Positions 10,487-19,634 are shown, counted from the first letter of the stretch. The stretch is 64,000 nucleotides of DNA from Winogradskyella ursingii (GCF_013403975.1 NZ_JABFDH010000002.1:620001-684000); one strand, 5' to 3'. The notes: a model not told the origin generated them from the sequence alone. A program made the numbers and translations.

Positions 10487-12334
10487 ATGAAAAAAATATT
10501 ATTTAGCCTCTCTTGTTTAGCCTTTATAATGGCATGTCAAAGTGCTTCGGCACCAATGAGCGACAAAAAAAAAGCGCCAAATAAATCGTCATCTTATATG
10601 GACGGCTACTGGCAACAACATGTGGATTATGACATGGATATTGACATGGACGTTAACACTTTTCAATATAAAGGAAAGCAGAATTTGGTCTATACCAACA
10701 ATTCACCAGACGTCTTAAACCGTGTATATTATCACCTGTATTTTAATGCATTTCAACCAGGGAGCGAAATGGATATTCGTCTTCAAAATATCGCCGATCC
10801 TGATGGAAGAATGACAAATAATAAGGGCACAAGAGAAAATCCTATATACGAAAGTAGAATTTCAAAACTAAAACCAGATGAAATTGGTTATATTAAAGTG
10901 AATTCATTGACTCAAAATGGTACTGCATTAACTTATGATACCGTTGGAACAGTGTTGGAGGTTAGGTTAGATAAACCGATTCAACCAGGCGAAAAAGTAA
11001 CTTTTAATATGGATTTTGATGCGCAGGTTCCTGTACAGATTCGTCGTTCTGGTCGAAATAATGCTGAAGGTGTAGCGCTTTCAATGACGCAATGGTATCC
11101 AAAGTTAGCCGAATACGATTTTGAAGGTTGGCATGCAGATCCTTACATCGGAAGAGAATTTCATGGTGTTTGGGGCGATTTTGACGTTAAATTAACTATT
11201 GACGAAGATTATGTTGTTGGTGGTACAGGTTATCTTAAAAACGAAACAAAATCGGGTGGAAAGAAAACACTTCATTTTGAAGCACCAAATGTGCACGACT
11301 TTACATGGGCTGCAGATCCAGATTACATTCACGATACCATGCAGGTACCAAACGGTCCGGTGCTCAACTTTTATTACAAAAAAGATTTACCAGCAGAAAA
11401 TCTTAAAAACTGGAAAGATTTGCAGCCAGAAACTGTGAAATTGATGCAGTACTTTAGTGAAAATATAGGTGAGTATCCATATAAGCAATACTCTGTGATT
11501 CAAGGTGGTGATGGAGGAATGGAGTATGCCATGAGTACTCTTATTACTGGAGAACGCAGTTTTGGTAGTCTATTGGGTGTAACCGCTCACGAATTGGCAC
11601 ACACGTGGTTTCAATTTTTATTGGCTACTAATGAGGCCAAACACGAATGGATGGACGAAGGATTCACAAGTTATATTTCGGCATTGGCGATGAATTCACT
11701 GCGCGATGACCCAAGAGAAAATCCATTAGCAGGGTCTTATAGAGGATACATTGGCTTGGCGAACTCAGGTTTTGAGCAACCGCTAACCACACATGCAGAC
11801 CGGTATGTTTATAATCAGGCATACGGCGCAGCAGCTTACAGCAAAGGAGCTGTTTTTATCGCGCAATTGGGTTATGTCATTGGTGAAGAAAACTTAAAGA
11901 AAACAATTAAACAATATTTTAATGATTTTGCCTTTAAGCACCCAAAACCATTGGATATTATTAGAACAGCTGAACGCATTACTGATCTCGAATTAGACTG
12001 GTATTTAATAGATTTTGCTCAAACCACCAATACGATTGACTATGGGGTAAAATCAGTAGAAGGTAACACCGTAACTCTAGAGCGTATTGGTTTAATGCCA
12101 ATGCCTATAGACGTTGCCGTGACTTATGTAGATGGATCGACCGAAGACTTTTATATTCCCCTACAAATGATGCGTGGTGAAAAGCCTACTTCTGCTACTA
12201 TAATTAACGATTGGGCTTGGGCAATGCCTACTTATTCTTTTGATGCTAAAAAGGCCGTAAAAAGCGTAGAAATAGACCCATCAATGTTGATGGCAGATGT
12301 AAAGCGTGATAATAATACGTTCGGTTTAGAATAA
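10487..12334 (+). CDS. M1 family zinc metallopeptidase (aminopeptidase N-like), lipoprotein
   Basis: 616 residues from the ATG at 10487; a GTG two codons earlier is less likely. The signal sequence ends in a lipobox (FIMAC). The zinc site is HELAH (His368, Glu369, His372) with the third ligand Glu391 in WMDEGF. The exopeptidase motif, usually GAMEN, is GGMEY here, as in the cold-active M1 branch. The enzyme removes N-terminal residues from peptides in the periplasm or at the surface. Together with the preceding S8 peptidase it may form a protein-degradation pair. Confidence 0.93.
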   Translation: MKKILFSLSCLAFIMACQSASAPMSDKKKAPNKSSSYMDGYWQQHVDYDMDIDMDVNTFQYKGKQNLVYTNNSPDVLNRVYYHLYFNAFQPGSEMDIRLQNIADPDGRMTNNKGTRENPIYESRISKLKPDEIGYIKVNSLTQNGTALTYDTVGTVLEVRLDKPIQPGEKVTFNMDFDAQVPVQIRRSGRNNAEGVALSMTQWYPKLAEYDFEGWHADPYIGREFHGVWGDFDVKLTIDEDYVVGGTGYLKNETKSGGKKTLHFEAPNVHDFTWAADPDYIHDTMQVPNGPVLNFYYKKDLPAENLKNWKDLQPETVKLMQYFSENIGEYPYKQYSVIQGGDGGMEYAMSTLITGERSFGSLLGVTAHELAHTWFQFLLATNEAKHEWMDEGFTSYISALAMNSLRDDPRENPLAGSYRGYIGLANSGFEQPLTTHADRYVYNQAYGAAAYSKGAVFIAQLGYVIGEENLKKTIKQYFNDFAFKHPKPLDIIRTAERITDLELDWYLIDFAQTTNTIDYGVKSVEGNTVTLERIGLMPMPIDVAVTYVDGSTEDFYIPLQMMRGEKPTSATIINDWAWAMPTYSFDAKKAVKSVEIDPSMLMADVKRDNNTFGLE

Positions 12335-12354
12335 GCTACATTATAACACACCTC

Positions 12355-12436
12355 AACTGTCACATTGAGCGCGGTCTAAATGTTTTGGGTATAGAAACCC
12401 ATTGTATTTGATTGCGCTCGAAATGACAGTTTTTTT
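12355..12436 (+). repeat. Imperfect inverted repeat with T-run: flavobacterial hairpin repeat, probable terminator
   Basis: The left arm CTGTCACATTGAGCGC (12357-12372) pairs with the right arm GCGCTCGAAATGACAG (12414-12429) apart from the short ACATT/GAAAT part, and seven T follow. The intervening 41 bases hold a smaller hairpin (GGGT...ACCC). The arm sequence is close to a TGTCATTTCGAGCG-type repeat that I know from intergenic regions of many Bacteroidota. It lies just after the M1 peptidase stop and probably ends that transcript. Confidence 0.65.
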
Positions 12437-12496
12437 ATTTACCTTATCCAAAATGTTTCGTGACCTAGCCAAACATTTTATTCGAAACAAAAGAAC

Positions 12497-12886
12497 ATGA
12501 TTGCAAAATTAGAAGATAAGAGAACAACTATTTACAATGAGCAAAATGCTCCGATGGGAACAATAAAAACAGGGTCAGATTATAAAAGGGGAGAAATTGT
12601 AAGTGGTAAAGAAAATTATCAGTTTTCTCGTAACAATCGAATTACAACGGTCTCAGATAATGAAAAAGTGATATATAGTTTAAAGGCTAATTGGTTTTCA
12701 GGAAACATTGAATTTCTAGAAGTTGAAAGACGAATTACTGGTGTTTTTGGTATCAAGTGGGGAACTCAAATGGTGGATAATCAAAATAATTCCCTTGTTA
12801 AAATCAGAAATAAAAACCAATTTATAGATGAACATACATACGTAATTGAAACATGTCACAAAAACGTAACTAATTTAGAATCCTAA
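12497..12886 (+). CDS. Hypothetical protein, probably frameshifted near its C-terminus
   Basis: 129 residues and not a family I recognise with certainty. Short alternating strands and turns (YQFSRNNRITTVSDNEKVIYSL, IEFLEVERRITGVFGIKWGT, NSLVKIRNKNQF) suggest a beta-rich fold somewhat like LURP-one/scramblase-type tubby domains. The frame ends at TAA 12884, but the +2-shifted frame continues with a hydrophobic, well-formed tail to 12990. A single lost base near 12880-12885 would join them. It stands alone between the M1 peptidase and rnpA. Confidence 0.5.
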   Translation: MIAKLEDKRTTIYNEQNAPMGTIKTGSDYKRGEIVSGKENYQFSRNNRITTVSDNEKVIYSLKANWFSGNIEFLEVERRITGVFGIKWGTQMVDNQNNSLVKIRNKNQFIDEHTYVIETCHKNVTNLES

Positions 12887-12990
12887 TAACCCTATATGGT
12901 CATTTATCTGGTTCAAAGATGATAACACAGGCAGTTATTGCAGCATCGATTATAATGGTGAGTACCGTTTCGTTGTTCTTATTTAACTAA
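12880..12990 (+). pseudogene. Out-of-frame hydrophobic C-terminal tail of the preceding ORF
   Basis: Read in the frame of CTA at 12892, this stretch encodes LYGHLSGSKMITQAVIAAS and IIMVSTVSLFLFN before TAA (12988-12990). It has one strong membrane segment and no plausible start upstream in its own frame, because a stop lies at 12871. It looks like the missing C-terminus of the 12497 ORF, displaced by a 1-nt indel. Alternatively the 23-residue piece from the internal ATG is a tiny membrane peptide. Confidence 0.45.
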
Positions 12991-13070
12991 GTAAAATAAA
13001 TGATACTTGACTGTAATTTGTTTCACCATAAAATGAATCATGGATAAAATATCTTCTGTCTAAAAACCCT

Positions 13071-13445
13071 ATGAACTTCAAATACTCAAAAAAAGAGAAA
13101 CTAAAAAGTAAAAAGCTCATTGAGCAATTGTTTACAGATGGAAAAGCAGTAACTGCTTACCCACTAAAACTAATTTATCTTAAAACTGATTTTGAAGATG
13201 GCACAACGTTAAAAACCGGAGTTTCCGTTAGTAAAAGACTGCACAAAACCGCTGTTGCACGAAACAGAATTAAACGCTTACTCAGAGAGGCCTATCGACT
13301 CAATAAACCGCATTATTTTAACAATAGTTCAGCATCCTATGCGTTTATGATTTTGTACCTTAGTAAGGATGGAACAACTTTTGATACAGTAAACAAAAAA
13401 ACAAAGTTGCTTTTTGAAAAGTTTTTGAAGTCAAACCCAGACTAA
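13071..13445 (+). CDS. rnpA: Ribonuclease P protein component
   Basis: 124 residues. The N-terminal basic region, central strands (LKTGVSVSKRL) and the conserved RNR helix AVARNRIKRLLREAYR are all present. RnpA binds the catalytic RNA of RNase P and helps it mature tRNA 5' ends. In many bacteria it follows rpmH next to oriC; here no rpmH precedes it, as is common in Bacteroidota. The gene begins a close + strand series: DUF4349 after 5 bp, then S41 with a 4-bp overlap. Confidence 0.96.
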   Translation: MNFKYSKKEKLKSKKLIEQLFTDGKAVTAYPLKLIYLKTDFEDGTTLKTGVSVSKRLHKTAVARNRIKRLLREAYRLNKPHYFNNSSASYAFMILYLSKDGTTFDTVNKKTKLLFEKFLKSNPD

Positions 13446-13450
13446 ACGAT

Positions 13451-14266
13451 ATGAAGTTTTTAATTGCCTTATGGATTCTCGCTCTGCCATTGGCCTGTTC
13501 CAACAACACAGGTTCTGACGAATATGTCGAAAAGTCAGTGGCTGTTGATGAAATGGACCTAGGGGCACGAAGTTTAGACGACAATTCTATTCAAATTTCA
13601 GAAAAACAACAACCTCAAAAATTAATAAAAACTTCATTTCTTTCTTTTGAAACCCAAGACTTAGACAAGACTTACAAAGATTTAGCTTCAACAATTTCAA
13701 AATATAAAGGCTATATTCAAGATGATGCTTCAACCAAAGGTTATAATCAGATTTCAAGACGGTTGGTTGTTCGGATTCCAATTGAGGATTTTCAGAATAC
13801 CATTGACGCCATAAGCTCAAATGTTGAATTTTTTGATACCAAACAAATTTCGTCCAAAGACGTTACCGAAGAATTTATAGATTTAGAAGCGCGTCTTAAA
13901 GCCAAGAAAACACTTGAAGCAAGGTATTTAGAATTACTAAAAAAGGCCAATAATGTAAAAGAAATTCTAGAGATTGAACGTGAACTTTCTAACATTAGAG
14001 AAGAGATTGAAGCTAAACAAGGCCGTTTAAAATATCTACAGAATAAAGTATCTTTAAGCACCATAACCATAGAATTTTATAAACGAACGACCGAAACAGG
14101 TGTTACCAAATCCTATGGCTCAAAAATGTGGAATGCCATAGTTTCTGGTTTTGATGGTCTTTCTGTATTTTTTCTTGGTATCTTATACATTTGGCCCTTT
14201 ATAATTATTATAATCATCGCATTCTTCCTCATTAGAAAGTGGATTGCAAAACGAAATAAAAAATGA
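13451..14266 (+). CDS. DUF4349 family lipoprotein with coiled coil and C-terminal membrane segment
   Basis: 271 residues. The lipobox is LPLAC (Cys16). A beta-alpha region follows (ISRRLVVRIPIEDFQNTIDAI), then a long charged coiled coil at about residues 130-205 (EEFIDLEARLKAKKTLEARY, EILEIERELSNIREEIEAKQ), and one membrane segment at about 240-262 (FIIIIIIAFFLI) with a basic tail. This architecture is diagnostic for DUF4349. The role is unknown; the protein may span the periplasm with both ends in membranes. The stop overlaps the S41 start (ATGA), indicating translational coupling. Confidence 0.85.
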   Translation: MKFLIALWILALPLACSNNTGSDEYVEKSVAVDEMDLGARSLDDNSIQISEKQQPQKLIKTSFLSFETQDLDKTYKDLASTISKYKGYIQDDASTKGYNQISRRLVVRIPIEDFQNTIDAISSNVEFFDTKQISSKDVTEEFIDLEARLKAKKTLEARYLELLKKANNVKEILEIERELSNIREEIEAKQGRLKYLQNKVSLSTITIEFYKRTTETGVTKSYGSKMWNAIVSGFDGLSVFFLGILYIWPFIIIIIIAFFLIRKWIAKRNKK

Positions 14267-15903
14267 AAAACTTCCTACGTAACCGATTGGTAATTCCTGT
14301 TTTTGCCCTGCTTATTTTTTTGGGCACTTCGGCTTTCACCTACAAAAACGATTTTTTTGAAATCGCCAAGCAAATAGAAATTTTCACCACGCTTTTTAAG
14401 GAGCTTAACATGAATTATGTGGATGAGACTAATCCTGGCGACTTGATGGACACAGCCATAAAAAGTATGTTGGCTGATTTAGATCCTTACACTAATTTCT
14501 ATAACGAACAGGATGTTGAGGCATCGAGAATAAATAATGCTGGAGATTATACTGGTATTGGCGCTCGCGTTTTGACGCTAAAAGATAAGTTGGTAATAAT
14601 TGAACCGTATAAAGATTATGCGGCAGATAAGGCCGGATTAAAAGCTGGTGACGAAATTATAAAAGTTGATAATGTTTCTGTTGCGGATTTCAAAGATGAC
14701 GCTGCTAATTTATTGCAGGGTGCAGCTGGTACTGAAGTAAAAATTACATACAAACGACAAGGACAAACTAATACTGCCAAAATTATACGGGAATCTTTGG
14801 AAATTAAGGCCGTACCGCACTACTCTATGGTAGATGAAACAACAGGTTACGTTGTTCTTAGAAAATTTAATGAGCGCGCATCTTCTGAAACTGTGAGTGC
14901 TATTAGAGCTCTTAAAAATCAAGGTGCCATGAAACTTATTTTGGATTTAAGAGGAAATCCTGGCGGTTTGCTTAGCGAAGCTGTAAACGTTACCAATATT
15001 TTTGTACCTCAAAATCAATTGGTTGTAACTACAAAGTCCAAAGTAAAAAAATACAATAAAACTTACTACACACAGCGCGAACCTATTGATACCGAAATTC
15101 CATTAATAGTTCTAATTGACGGTAGCAGCGCATCAGCAAGTGAGATTGTTTCTGGTGCATTGCAAGATATGGATCGAGCGGTGATTGTTGGTTCCCGAAG
15201 TTTTGGAAAAGGGCTGGTACAGCGTCCAAAACCATTAACGTATGGTACCCAAATGAAAATTACTATTTCTCGCTATTACACGCCATCCGGACGTTGTATA
15301 CAGGCATTGGATTACTGGAATCGTGATGAAAATGGTAAAGCCACACGTGTTAAACAAGAAAACTATAATGCTTTTAAAACCAGAAACGGACGTGGAGTTT
15401 ATGATGGTGGAGGGATTCAGCCAGATATTGAGGTCGAGATTTCCAAAAAAACACCAATTTCAAAAGCTATTATGAGCGAATATTTGATTTTTGATTTTGC
15501 GACTAACTATTATTACAATAATACTGTGGAAGATTTAGAAAACTTCAAATTGTCTGATTCTGAATTTAAAAATTTCAAAAACTATCTAAAAACTACAGGT
15601 TTTGATTTTGAAACCAATACCGAAAAAGCCTTTAACAATGCGATTGCAGTAGCTGAAGATGAGGAACTTGAAAACACTATAGATTCGGAATACAATAATT
15701 TAATAAAAGCCTTACAAGATTATAAATCGAGCGCAATTGATAATGATAAAGCCCTTTTGAAATCATTAATTACAGATGAAATTATTAAACGCTATTTCTA
15801 TAGTGAAGGTCTATACACGTATTATACGGCGAATAATCCTGAAATAAAAAAGGCGCAAGGTATACTTAACAATCCTTCGCAATACGCGAGTATTTTGAGG
15901 TAA
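14263..15903 (+). CDS. S41 family C-terminal processing peptidase with PDZ domain
   Basis: 546 residues. An N-terminal signal or anchor (LVIPVFALLIFLGTSAF) is followed by a helical cap, a PDZ domain at about residues 90-165 (DYTGIGARVLTLKDKL, KAGLKAGDEIIKVDNVS) and the protease core with DLRGNPGG, the catalytic Ser in DGSSASASEIVSGAL and the catalytic Lys in SRSFGKGLVQ. Relatives are tail-specific proteases that degrade or process periplasmic proteins, including murein hydrolases. The long C-terminal helical extension is typical of the Bacteroidota branch. It is coupled to the DUF4349 lipoprotein upstream. Confidence 0.95.
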   Translation: MKNFLRNRLVIPVFALLIFLGTSAFTYKNDFFEIAKQIEIFTTLFKELNMNYVDETNPGDLMDTAIKSMLADLDPYTNFYNEQDVEASRINNAGDYTGIGARVLTLKDKLVIIEPYKDYAADKAGLKAGDEIIKVDNVSVADFKDDAANLLQGAAGTEVKITYKRQGQTNTAKIIRESLEIKAVPHYSMVDETTGYVVLRKFNERASSETVSAIRALKNQGAMKLILDLRGNPGGLLSEAVNVTNIFVPQNQLVVTTKSKVKKYNKTYYTQREPIDTEIPLIVLIDGSSASASEIVSGALQDMDRAVIVGSRSFGKGLVQRPKPLTYGTQMKITISRYYTPSGRCIQALDYWNRDENGKATRVKQENYNAFKTRNGRGVYDGGGIQPDIEVEISKKTPISKAIMSEYLIFDFATNYYYNNTVEDLENFKLSDSEFKNFKNYLKTTGFDFETNTEKAFNNAIAVAEDEELENTIDSEYNNLIKALQDYKSSAIDNDKALLKSLITDEIIKRYFYSEGLYTYYTANNPEIKKAQGILNNPSQYASILR

Positions 15904-15967
15904 ATTGATAAAAATTTATATATTTAAACACCCTGAAGTGAAACACACTCAGTAAAATAAAAAGTAG

Positions 15968-16816
15968 ATGAAGTTTTTACTTCCCATATTATTCTTAAGT
16001 TTTCAACTTGGTTTAGCTCAAAAAGAGATAAAACATCAAGTTTACTTTTTAACAGATCAATATGACATACCTGAAACCGAGGAAAGCAGGCTCTTGTTAT
16101 TTCTTTCTGAAATTGAAAATATGGACATCCAGAAAATTTCAATTTATGGATTTTGTGATGACAGGGGTAGTGACTCTTACAACTTAGTACTTTCACAGCA
16201 GCGTGCCGATGCTATAAAAACAGTGTTTTCCAACAATGAATTTGATGAATCTGTGATTACCAATGTAGATGGTAAAGGTGAGATACTTCTCAACGTAGTC
16301 AACGATAATGATCTCTATAAAATACGTGGTCTCAATCGTAAGGTAGAAATCATTGTACAGCCCTACGATCCACCTAGAGAAAAAGTTGAACCTCCTGCTC
16401 CAGAAAGCACAGAAGATCTTTTAAAAGGTGAATTAAAGGAAGGTGATAAAATTCAGCTTGAGAATATTTTATTTAAAACAGGTTATAGTTATTTAACAAA
16501 GGAATCTAAAGAAGTTTTAGATGATATCGCTGAAATATTGGTGGAACGTACAGGTATATACTTTACTGTAGAGGGTCATGTATGCTGTACATACGGTGAA
16601 AGAGATGCTATTGACCGTAAAACTAAAAAACGAAATTTGTCCTTGGCCAGAGCTAAAACCGTATATGATTATTTGGCCGAAAAAGGTGTTCAAAAATACC
16701 GTATGAAATTTGTGGGACAAAGACGTAAATTTCCATTGGGTGGTGAACCAGATTTGGATCGACGTGTTGAAATTTTAGTGACACGAATCATTCAAAAACC
16801 TAAAAGCTCAAATTAA
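15968..16816 (+). CDS. Exported protein with two tandem OmpA-like peptidoglycan-binding domains
   Basis: 282 residues with signal peptide MKFLLPILFLSFQLGLAQ. The second half (about 160-275) is a clear OmpA-like domain: ILFKTGYSYLTKESKEVLDD, VEGHVCCTYGERDA, LSLARAKTVYDYL, RRVEILV. The first half (about 22-130) repeats the same pattern: VYFLTDQYDIPETEESRLLL, IYGFCDDRGSDSYNLVLSQQ, RADAIKTVF, LNRKVEIIV. No membrane barrel is present, so it is probably a periplasmic two-headed peptidoglycan-binding protein. Its 3' end overlaps that of the convergent GNAT gene by 4 bp. Confidence 0.85.
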   Translation: MKFLLPILFLSFQLGLAQKEIKHQVYFLTDQYDIPETEESRLLLFLSEIENMDIQKISIYGFCDDRGSDSYNLVLSQQRADAIKTVFSNNEFDESVITNVDGKGEILLNVVNDNDLYKIRGLNRKVEIIVQPYDPPREKVEPPAPESTEDLLKGELKEGDKIQLENILFKTGYSYLTKESKEVLDDIAEILVERTGIYFTVEGHVCCTYGERDAIDRKTKKRNLSLARAKTVYDYLAEKGVQKYRMKFVGQRRKFPLGGEPDLDRRVEILVTRIIQKPKSSN

Positions 16817-17256
16817 TTTTTGATCATTACTATATGCGGAATTCCATCTTCCAAATATTCCTCACCAACTTCAAAAAAACCTAAATTATTATAAAAGCGT
16901 TTTAAGTACACTTGTGCTGAAACTTTTATTTTTGTTTCATCGAAATAGTTTTTAATAACTGCAATGGAAGCTTTCATAATATCATAACCATACTTGTGTT
17001 TTCTCTCTTTTTCCTGTACTACTACTCTACCAATGCTGGAAATTTCAAAATAATCATTAGGTTTAAATATACGCGTATACGCTACTAACTTTTCATTCTT
17101 AAAACCTAAAACATGAAGGGCTTTTTGATCCTTTCCATCTATATCTTGATAAACACAATCTTGTTCCACAACAAAAACTTCGCTCCTTAATTGAAGCAAA
17201 TCATAGAGTTCCTGAGTTGTAAGTTCCGTAAATAATTTAGTAGTTATTGAAAGCAT
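16813..17256 (-). CDS. GNAT family N-acetyltransferase, ElaA-like
   Basis: 147 residues. It has the ElaA-type start LYDLLQLRSEVFVVEQDCVYQDIDG and a GNAT acetyl-CoA motif in the region RVVVQEKERKHKYGYDIM, then LKRFYNNLGFFEVGEEYLEDGIPHIVM. The enzyme transfers acetyl groups to an unknown amine. It has its own minus-strand position upstream of nothing obvious, and converges on the OmpA gene. Confidence 0.88.
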   Translation of the reverse strand: MLSITTKLFTELTTQELYDLLQLRSEVFVVEQDCVYQDIDGKDQKALHVLGFKNEKLVAYTRIFKPNDYFEISSIGRVVVQEKERKHKYGYDIMKASIAVIKNYFDETKIKVSAQVYLKRFYNNLGFFEVGEEYLEDGIPHIVMIKN

Positions 17257-17311
17257 TGTTGACTATTAACTCTCAAAAATAAACATAAATGTGGTATTAA
17301 AACATCTAATT

Positions 17312-18076
17312 TTAGGCTTGCATGCCACCATCTACAATAAAGGTGCTTCCATGACAATATTTTGAGTCATCACTAAATAAAAATGTCACCATATCACTTA
17401 TATTTTTTGGTTCTGCGTAGCGTCCTAGTGGAACTTGATTTTCAAAGTCATCTTTAACCTCTTCAGCATTTCCCGGATTTAGACCTTCTTCTAAAGAACG
17501 CATCATACGGTTGTCTACAACACCTGGATTTACGGTGTTGACCCTAATGTTTCGTTCGCCCAACTCTAAAGCTGCAGTCCTCATAATCCCAATTACAGCA
17601 TGTTTGCTCGCAATATATGCTACCATACCAGGTGTTGCCTGTAATCCTGCCACAGAAGATGAAATAACAATACTACCTCCATCTTCTATTTTAGGAATCA
17701 CATACTTCATGCCCAAATAAACACCTCTTACGTTTACGGCAATGACCTTATCAAATTCGTCTTCAGGATAATCTTGCATTGGTTTTACAATACCTTCAAT
17801 ACCTGCATTATTAAAAAAATAATCTATTTTATGATATCGTTCTAGGCAGACTTCAACATACTTTTTTACATCTTCGCTTTTAGTCACATCTGCTGCAACA
17901 TAAGACATATTGTATCCATCTTTTTCAGCTTTATTTTGTTTGTCCTTAAGAGCATCTTCATCAATATCTACCAATAAAACTTTTGCTCCTTCTGATGCCA
18001 ATCGCTGTGCTGTTGTAAACCCAATACTACCAGAGCCACCTGTAATTATCACTACTTTATCCTTAAATCTTTCCAT
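17312..18076 (-). CDS. Short-chain dehydrogenase/reductase (SDR)
   Basis: 254 residues, classical SDR. The cofactor loop is TGGSGSIGF (near residue 12), Asp in LVDIDED suggests NAD(H) preference, NNAG is present, and the catalytic residues are Ser in ISSSVAGLQ and Tyr-x3-Lys in YIASKHAV. The C-terminal HGSTFIVDGGMQA is typical. The substrate is unknown. It lies in a minus-strand run with the GNAT, CDF and rpiB genes, but gaps of 55-130 bp do not prove an operon. Confidence 0.93.
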   Translation of the reverse strand: MERFKDKVVIITGGSGSIGFTTAQRLASEGAKVLLVDIDEDALKDKQNKAEKDGYNMSYVAADVTKSEDVKKYVEVCLERYHKIDYFFNNAGIEGIVKPMQDYPEDEFDKVIAVNVRGVYLGMKYVIPKIEDGGSIVISSSVAGLQATPGMVAYIASKHAVIGIMRTAALELGERNIRVNTVNPGVVDNRMMRSLEEGLNPGNAEEVKDDFENQVPLGRYAEPKNISDMVTFLFSDDSKYCHGSTFIVDGGMQA

Positions 18077-18157
18077 AGTTTTATTTTAAAAAAAGATAGT
18101 GGATAAATTGAGAACGAGTTAACCTAAAAAATAAATTTATTGATACTATGATAAAAT

Positions 18158-19069
18158 TTAATCTTGGACAATCACATCTTTGCTATCACGTTTTTTGAAT
18201 TCAGGTTGAATGTTAACATGGTTAATGTCGTAATTATGAAAAATATATTTTTCAATTTCATCTAAAATCAAGTCGAACTGCGACAATAAAATATCCTCTG
18301 TAAAGTCGATGTGAGCCTCAAAATGAATTTCGTCTTCATTAAGCTGCCAAATGTGAACGTGATGCACATTTTTAATGCCCTTGAACTCATTTAAATCTTG
18401 AACAATTTTATCTACCGGTATGGAGTCTGGTGTAAATAACATTAATACTTTGGTGGATTCTTTCAATAAATCAAATCCCATCCAAATGAGATATATAGCA
18501 ATAGCGAAAGTGAGCACACTATCAATCCACCAAATTTCGTAAGTTTTCATTAATAAGCCGCCAATTAAAACTGCTACACTCGCCATCATATCTGTTAAAA
18601 GATGCAGATACGCACTGCGCATATTCATATTATTATTAGAGCTCTTTTTTAACAGAAGTACGCTAAAACCGTTACCTAAAATTGCAATTCCTGATAGCCA
18701 TATTACCAGACTAGATTCTATTTCTTGTGGATTTTGAAAACGTTCTATAGCTTCAAAAATCAAAAGAATAGCAACTACAATTAACGTTGCTGCATTGATA
18801 AAAGCAGCGAGAATTTCGGCACGTTTATAACCAAAGGTTCGAGTTAATGATGCTTTTTTTCTAACTAATTTGTTTGCTGTAAAACTGATAATCAGCGAAA
18901 CCACATCACTAAAATTATGCAGAGCATCGCTTAATAATGCCAAACTACCAGATACTAAACCTCCAACTATTTGTGCAGCGGTAATAAGAACATTCAAAAA
19001 AATTGAAATAAGAAGATTACGACCATTTAAGTCGTTATGGGAATGGTTATGTGAGTGCGTATGTCCCAT
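18158..19069 (-). CDS. Cation diffusion facilitator family metal transporter (CzcD/ZitB-like)
   Basis: 303 residues. A His-rich N-terminus (MGHTHSHNHSHND) precedes six membrane segments carrying the metal-site motifs LLSDALHNFSDVVSL and HLLTDMMASVAVLIGG. A C-terminal cytosolic domain follows with NVHHVHIWQLNEDEIHFEAH. CDF proteins export Zn2+ and sometimes Co2+, Cd2+ or Fe2+ in exchange for protons. The HxxxD pattern in segment 2 is usual for zinc exporters. No metal-responsive regulator is adjacent. Confidence 0.93.
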   Translation of the reverse strand: MGHTHSHNHSHNDLNGRNLLISIFLNVLITAAQIVGGLVSGSLALLSDALHNFSDVVSLIISFTANKLVRKKASLTRTFGYKRAEILAAFINAATLIVVAILLIFEAIERFQNPQEIESSLVIWLSGIAILGNGFSVLLLKKSSNNNMNMRSAYLHLLTDMMASVAVLIGGLLMKTYEIWWIDSVLTFAIAIYLIWMGFDLLKESTKVLMLFTPDSIPVDKIVQDLNEFKGIKNVHHVHIWQLNEDEIHFEAHIDFTEDILLSQFDLILDEIEKYIFHNYDINHVNIQPEFKKRDSKDVIVQD

Positions 19070-19199
19070 GAATTATAAAATCTCTAAAAAAAAAAGCAGA
19101 GGAGAGACTTCATCTTTTTATCTTATAGAATTGTCTGTCTATACACAATACGAAGTTCTTCTAGTAAAAAAATATCCGACAATGCTCGGGATAACAGTA

Positions 19200-19634
19200 T
19201 TAGCAAGATAGTGGAATCTTATCAACACGTGTTTGGTGACGACCACCTTCAAAATCCGTTTCTAAAAACGTATCCACCATTTTTAATGCTTGCGGAATTG
19301 AGGTAAACCGTGACGGAATACAAATTATGTTAGCATTATTGTGCTGACGAGTCAATTCAGTAATTTCTTTGGTCCAACATACGCCAGCTCTTACCTTTTG
19401 GTATTTATTAGCAGTCATAGCAACACCATTAGCACTCCCACAGATTAGAATACCTAAATCTACATTGCCAAGATCTACATCTTGTGCTACAGGGTGAACA
19501 AAGTCTGGGTAATCTACACTATCGGTAGAATCTGTACCGTAATTGGTAACAATATGTCCGTTTTCGTTTAAATATTTTAAAATGGCCAGTTTGTATTCTG
19601 GGCCTGCGTGGTCATTCCCTATTGCTATTTTCAT
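19200..19634 (-). CDS. rpiB: Ribose-5-phosphate isomerase B
   Basis: 144 residues. It starts MKIAIGNDHAGPEYK; the active-site Cys lies in ILICGSANGVAMTANK, and HNNANIICIPSR and GGRHQTRVDKI are the conserved later motifs. It interconverts ribose 5-phosphate and ribulose 5-phosphate in the pentose phosphate pathway; some homologues act on allose 6-phosphate. The gene is divergent from rnr across the 656-bp AT-rich gap. Confidence 0.95.
   Translation of the reverse strand: MKIAIGNDHAGPEYKLAILKYLNENGHIVTNYGTDSTDSVDYPDFVHPVAQDVDLGNVDLGILICGSANGVAMTANKYQKVRAGVCWTKEITELTRQHNNANIICIPSRFTSIPQALKMVDTFLETDFEGGRHQTRVDKIPLSC

Noticed and set aside
19160..19199. Weak stem ATCCGA...TCGGGAT near the CDF gene
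   Set aside because: The stem is short with a bulge and there is no T-run; it may be a degenerate repeat, but I cannot support it.
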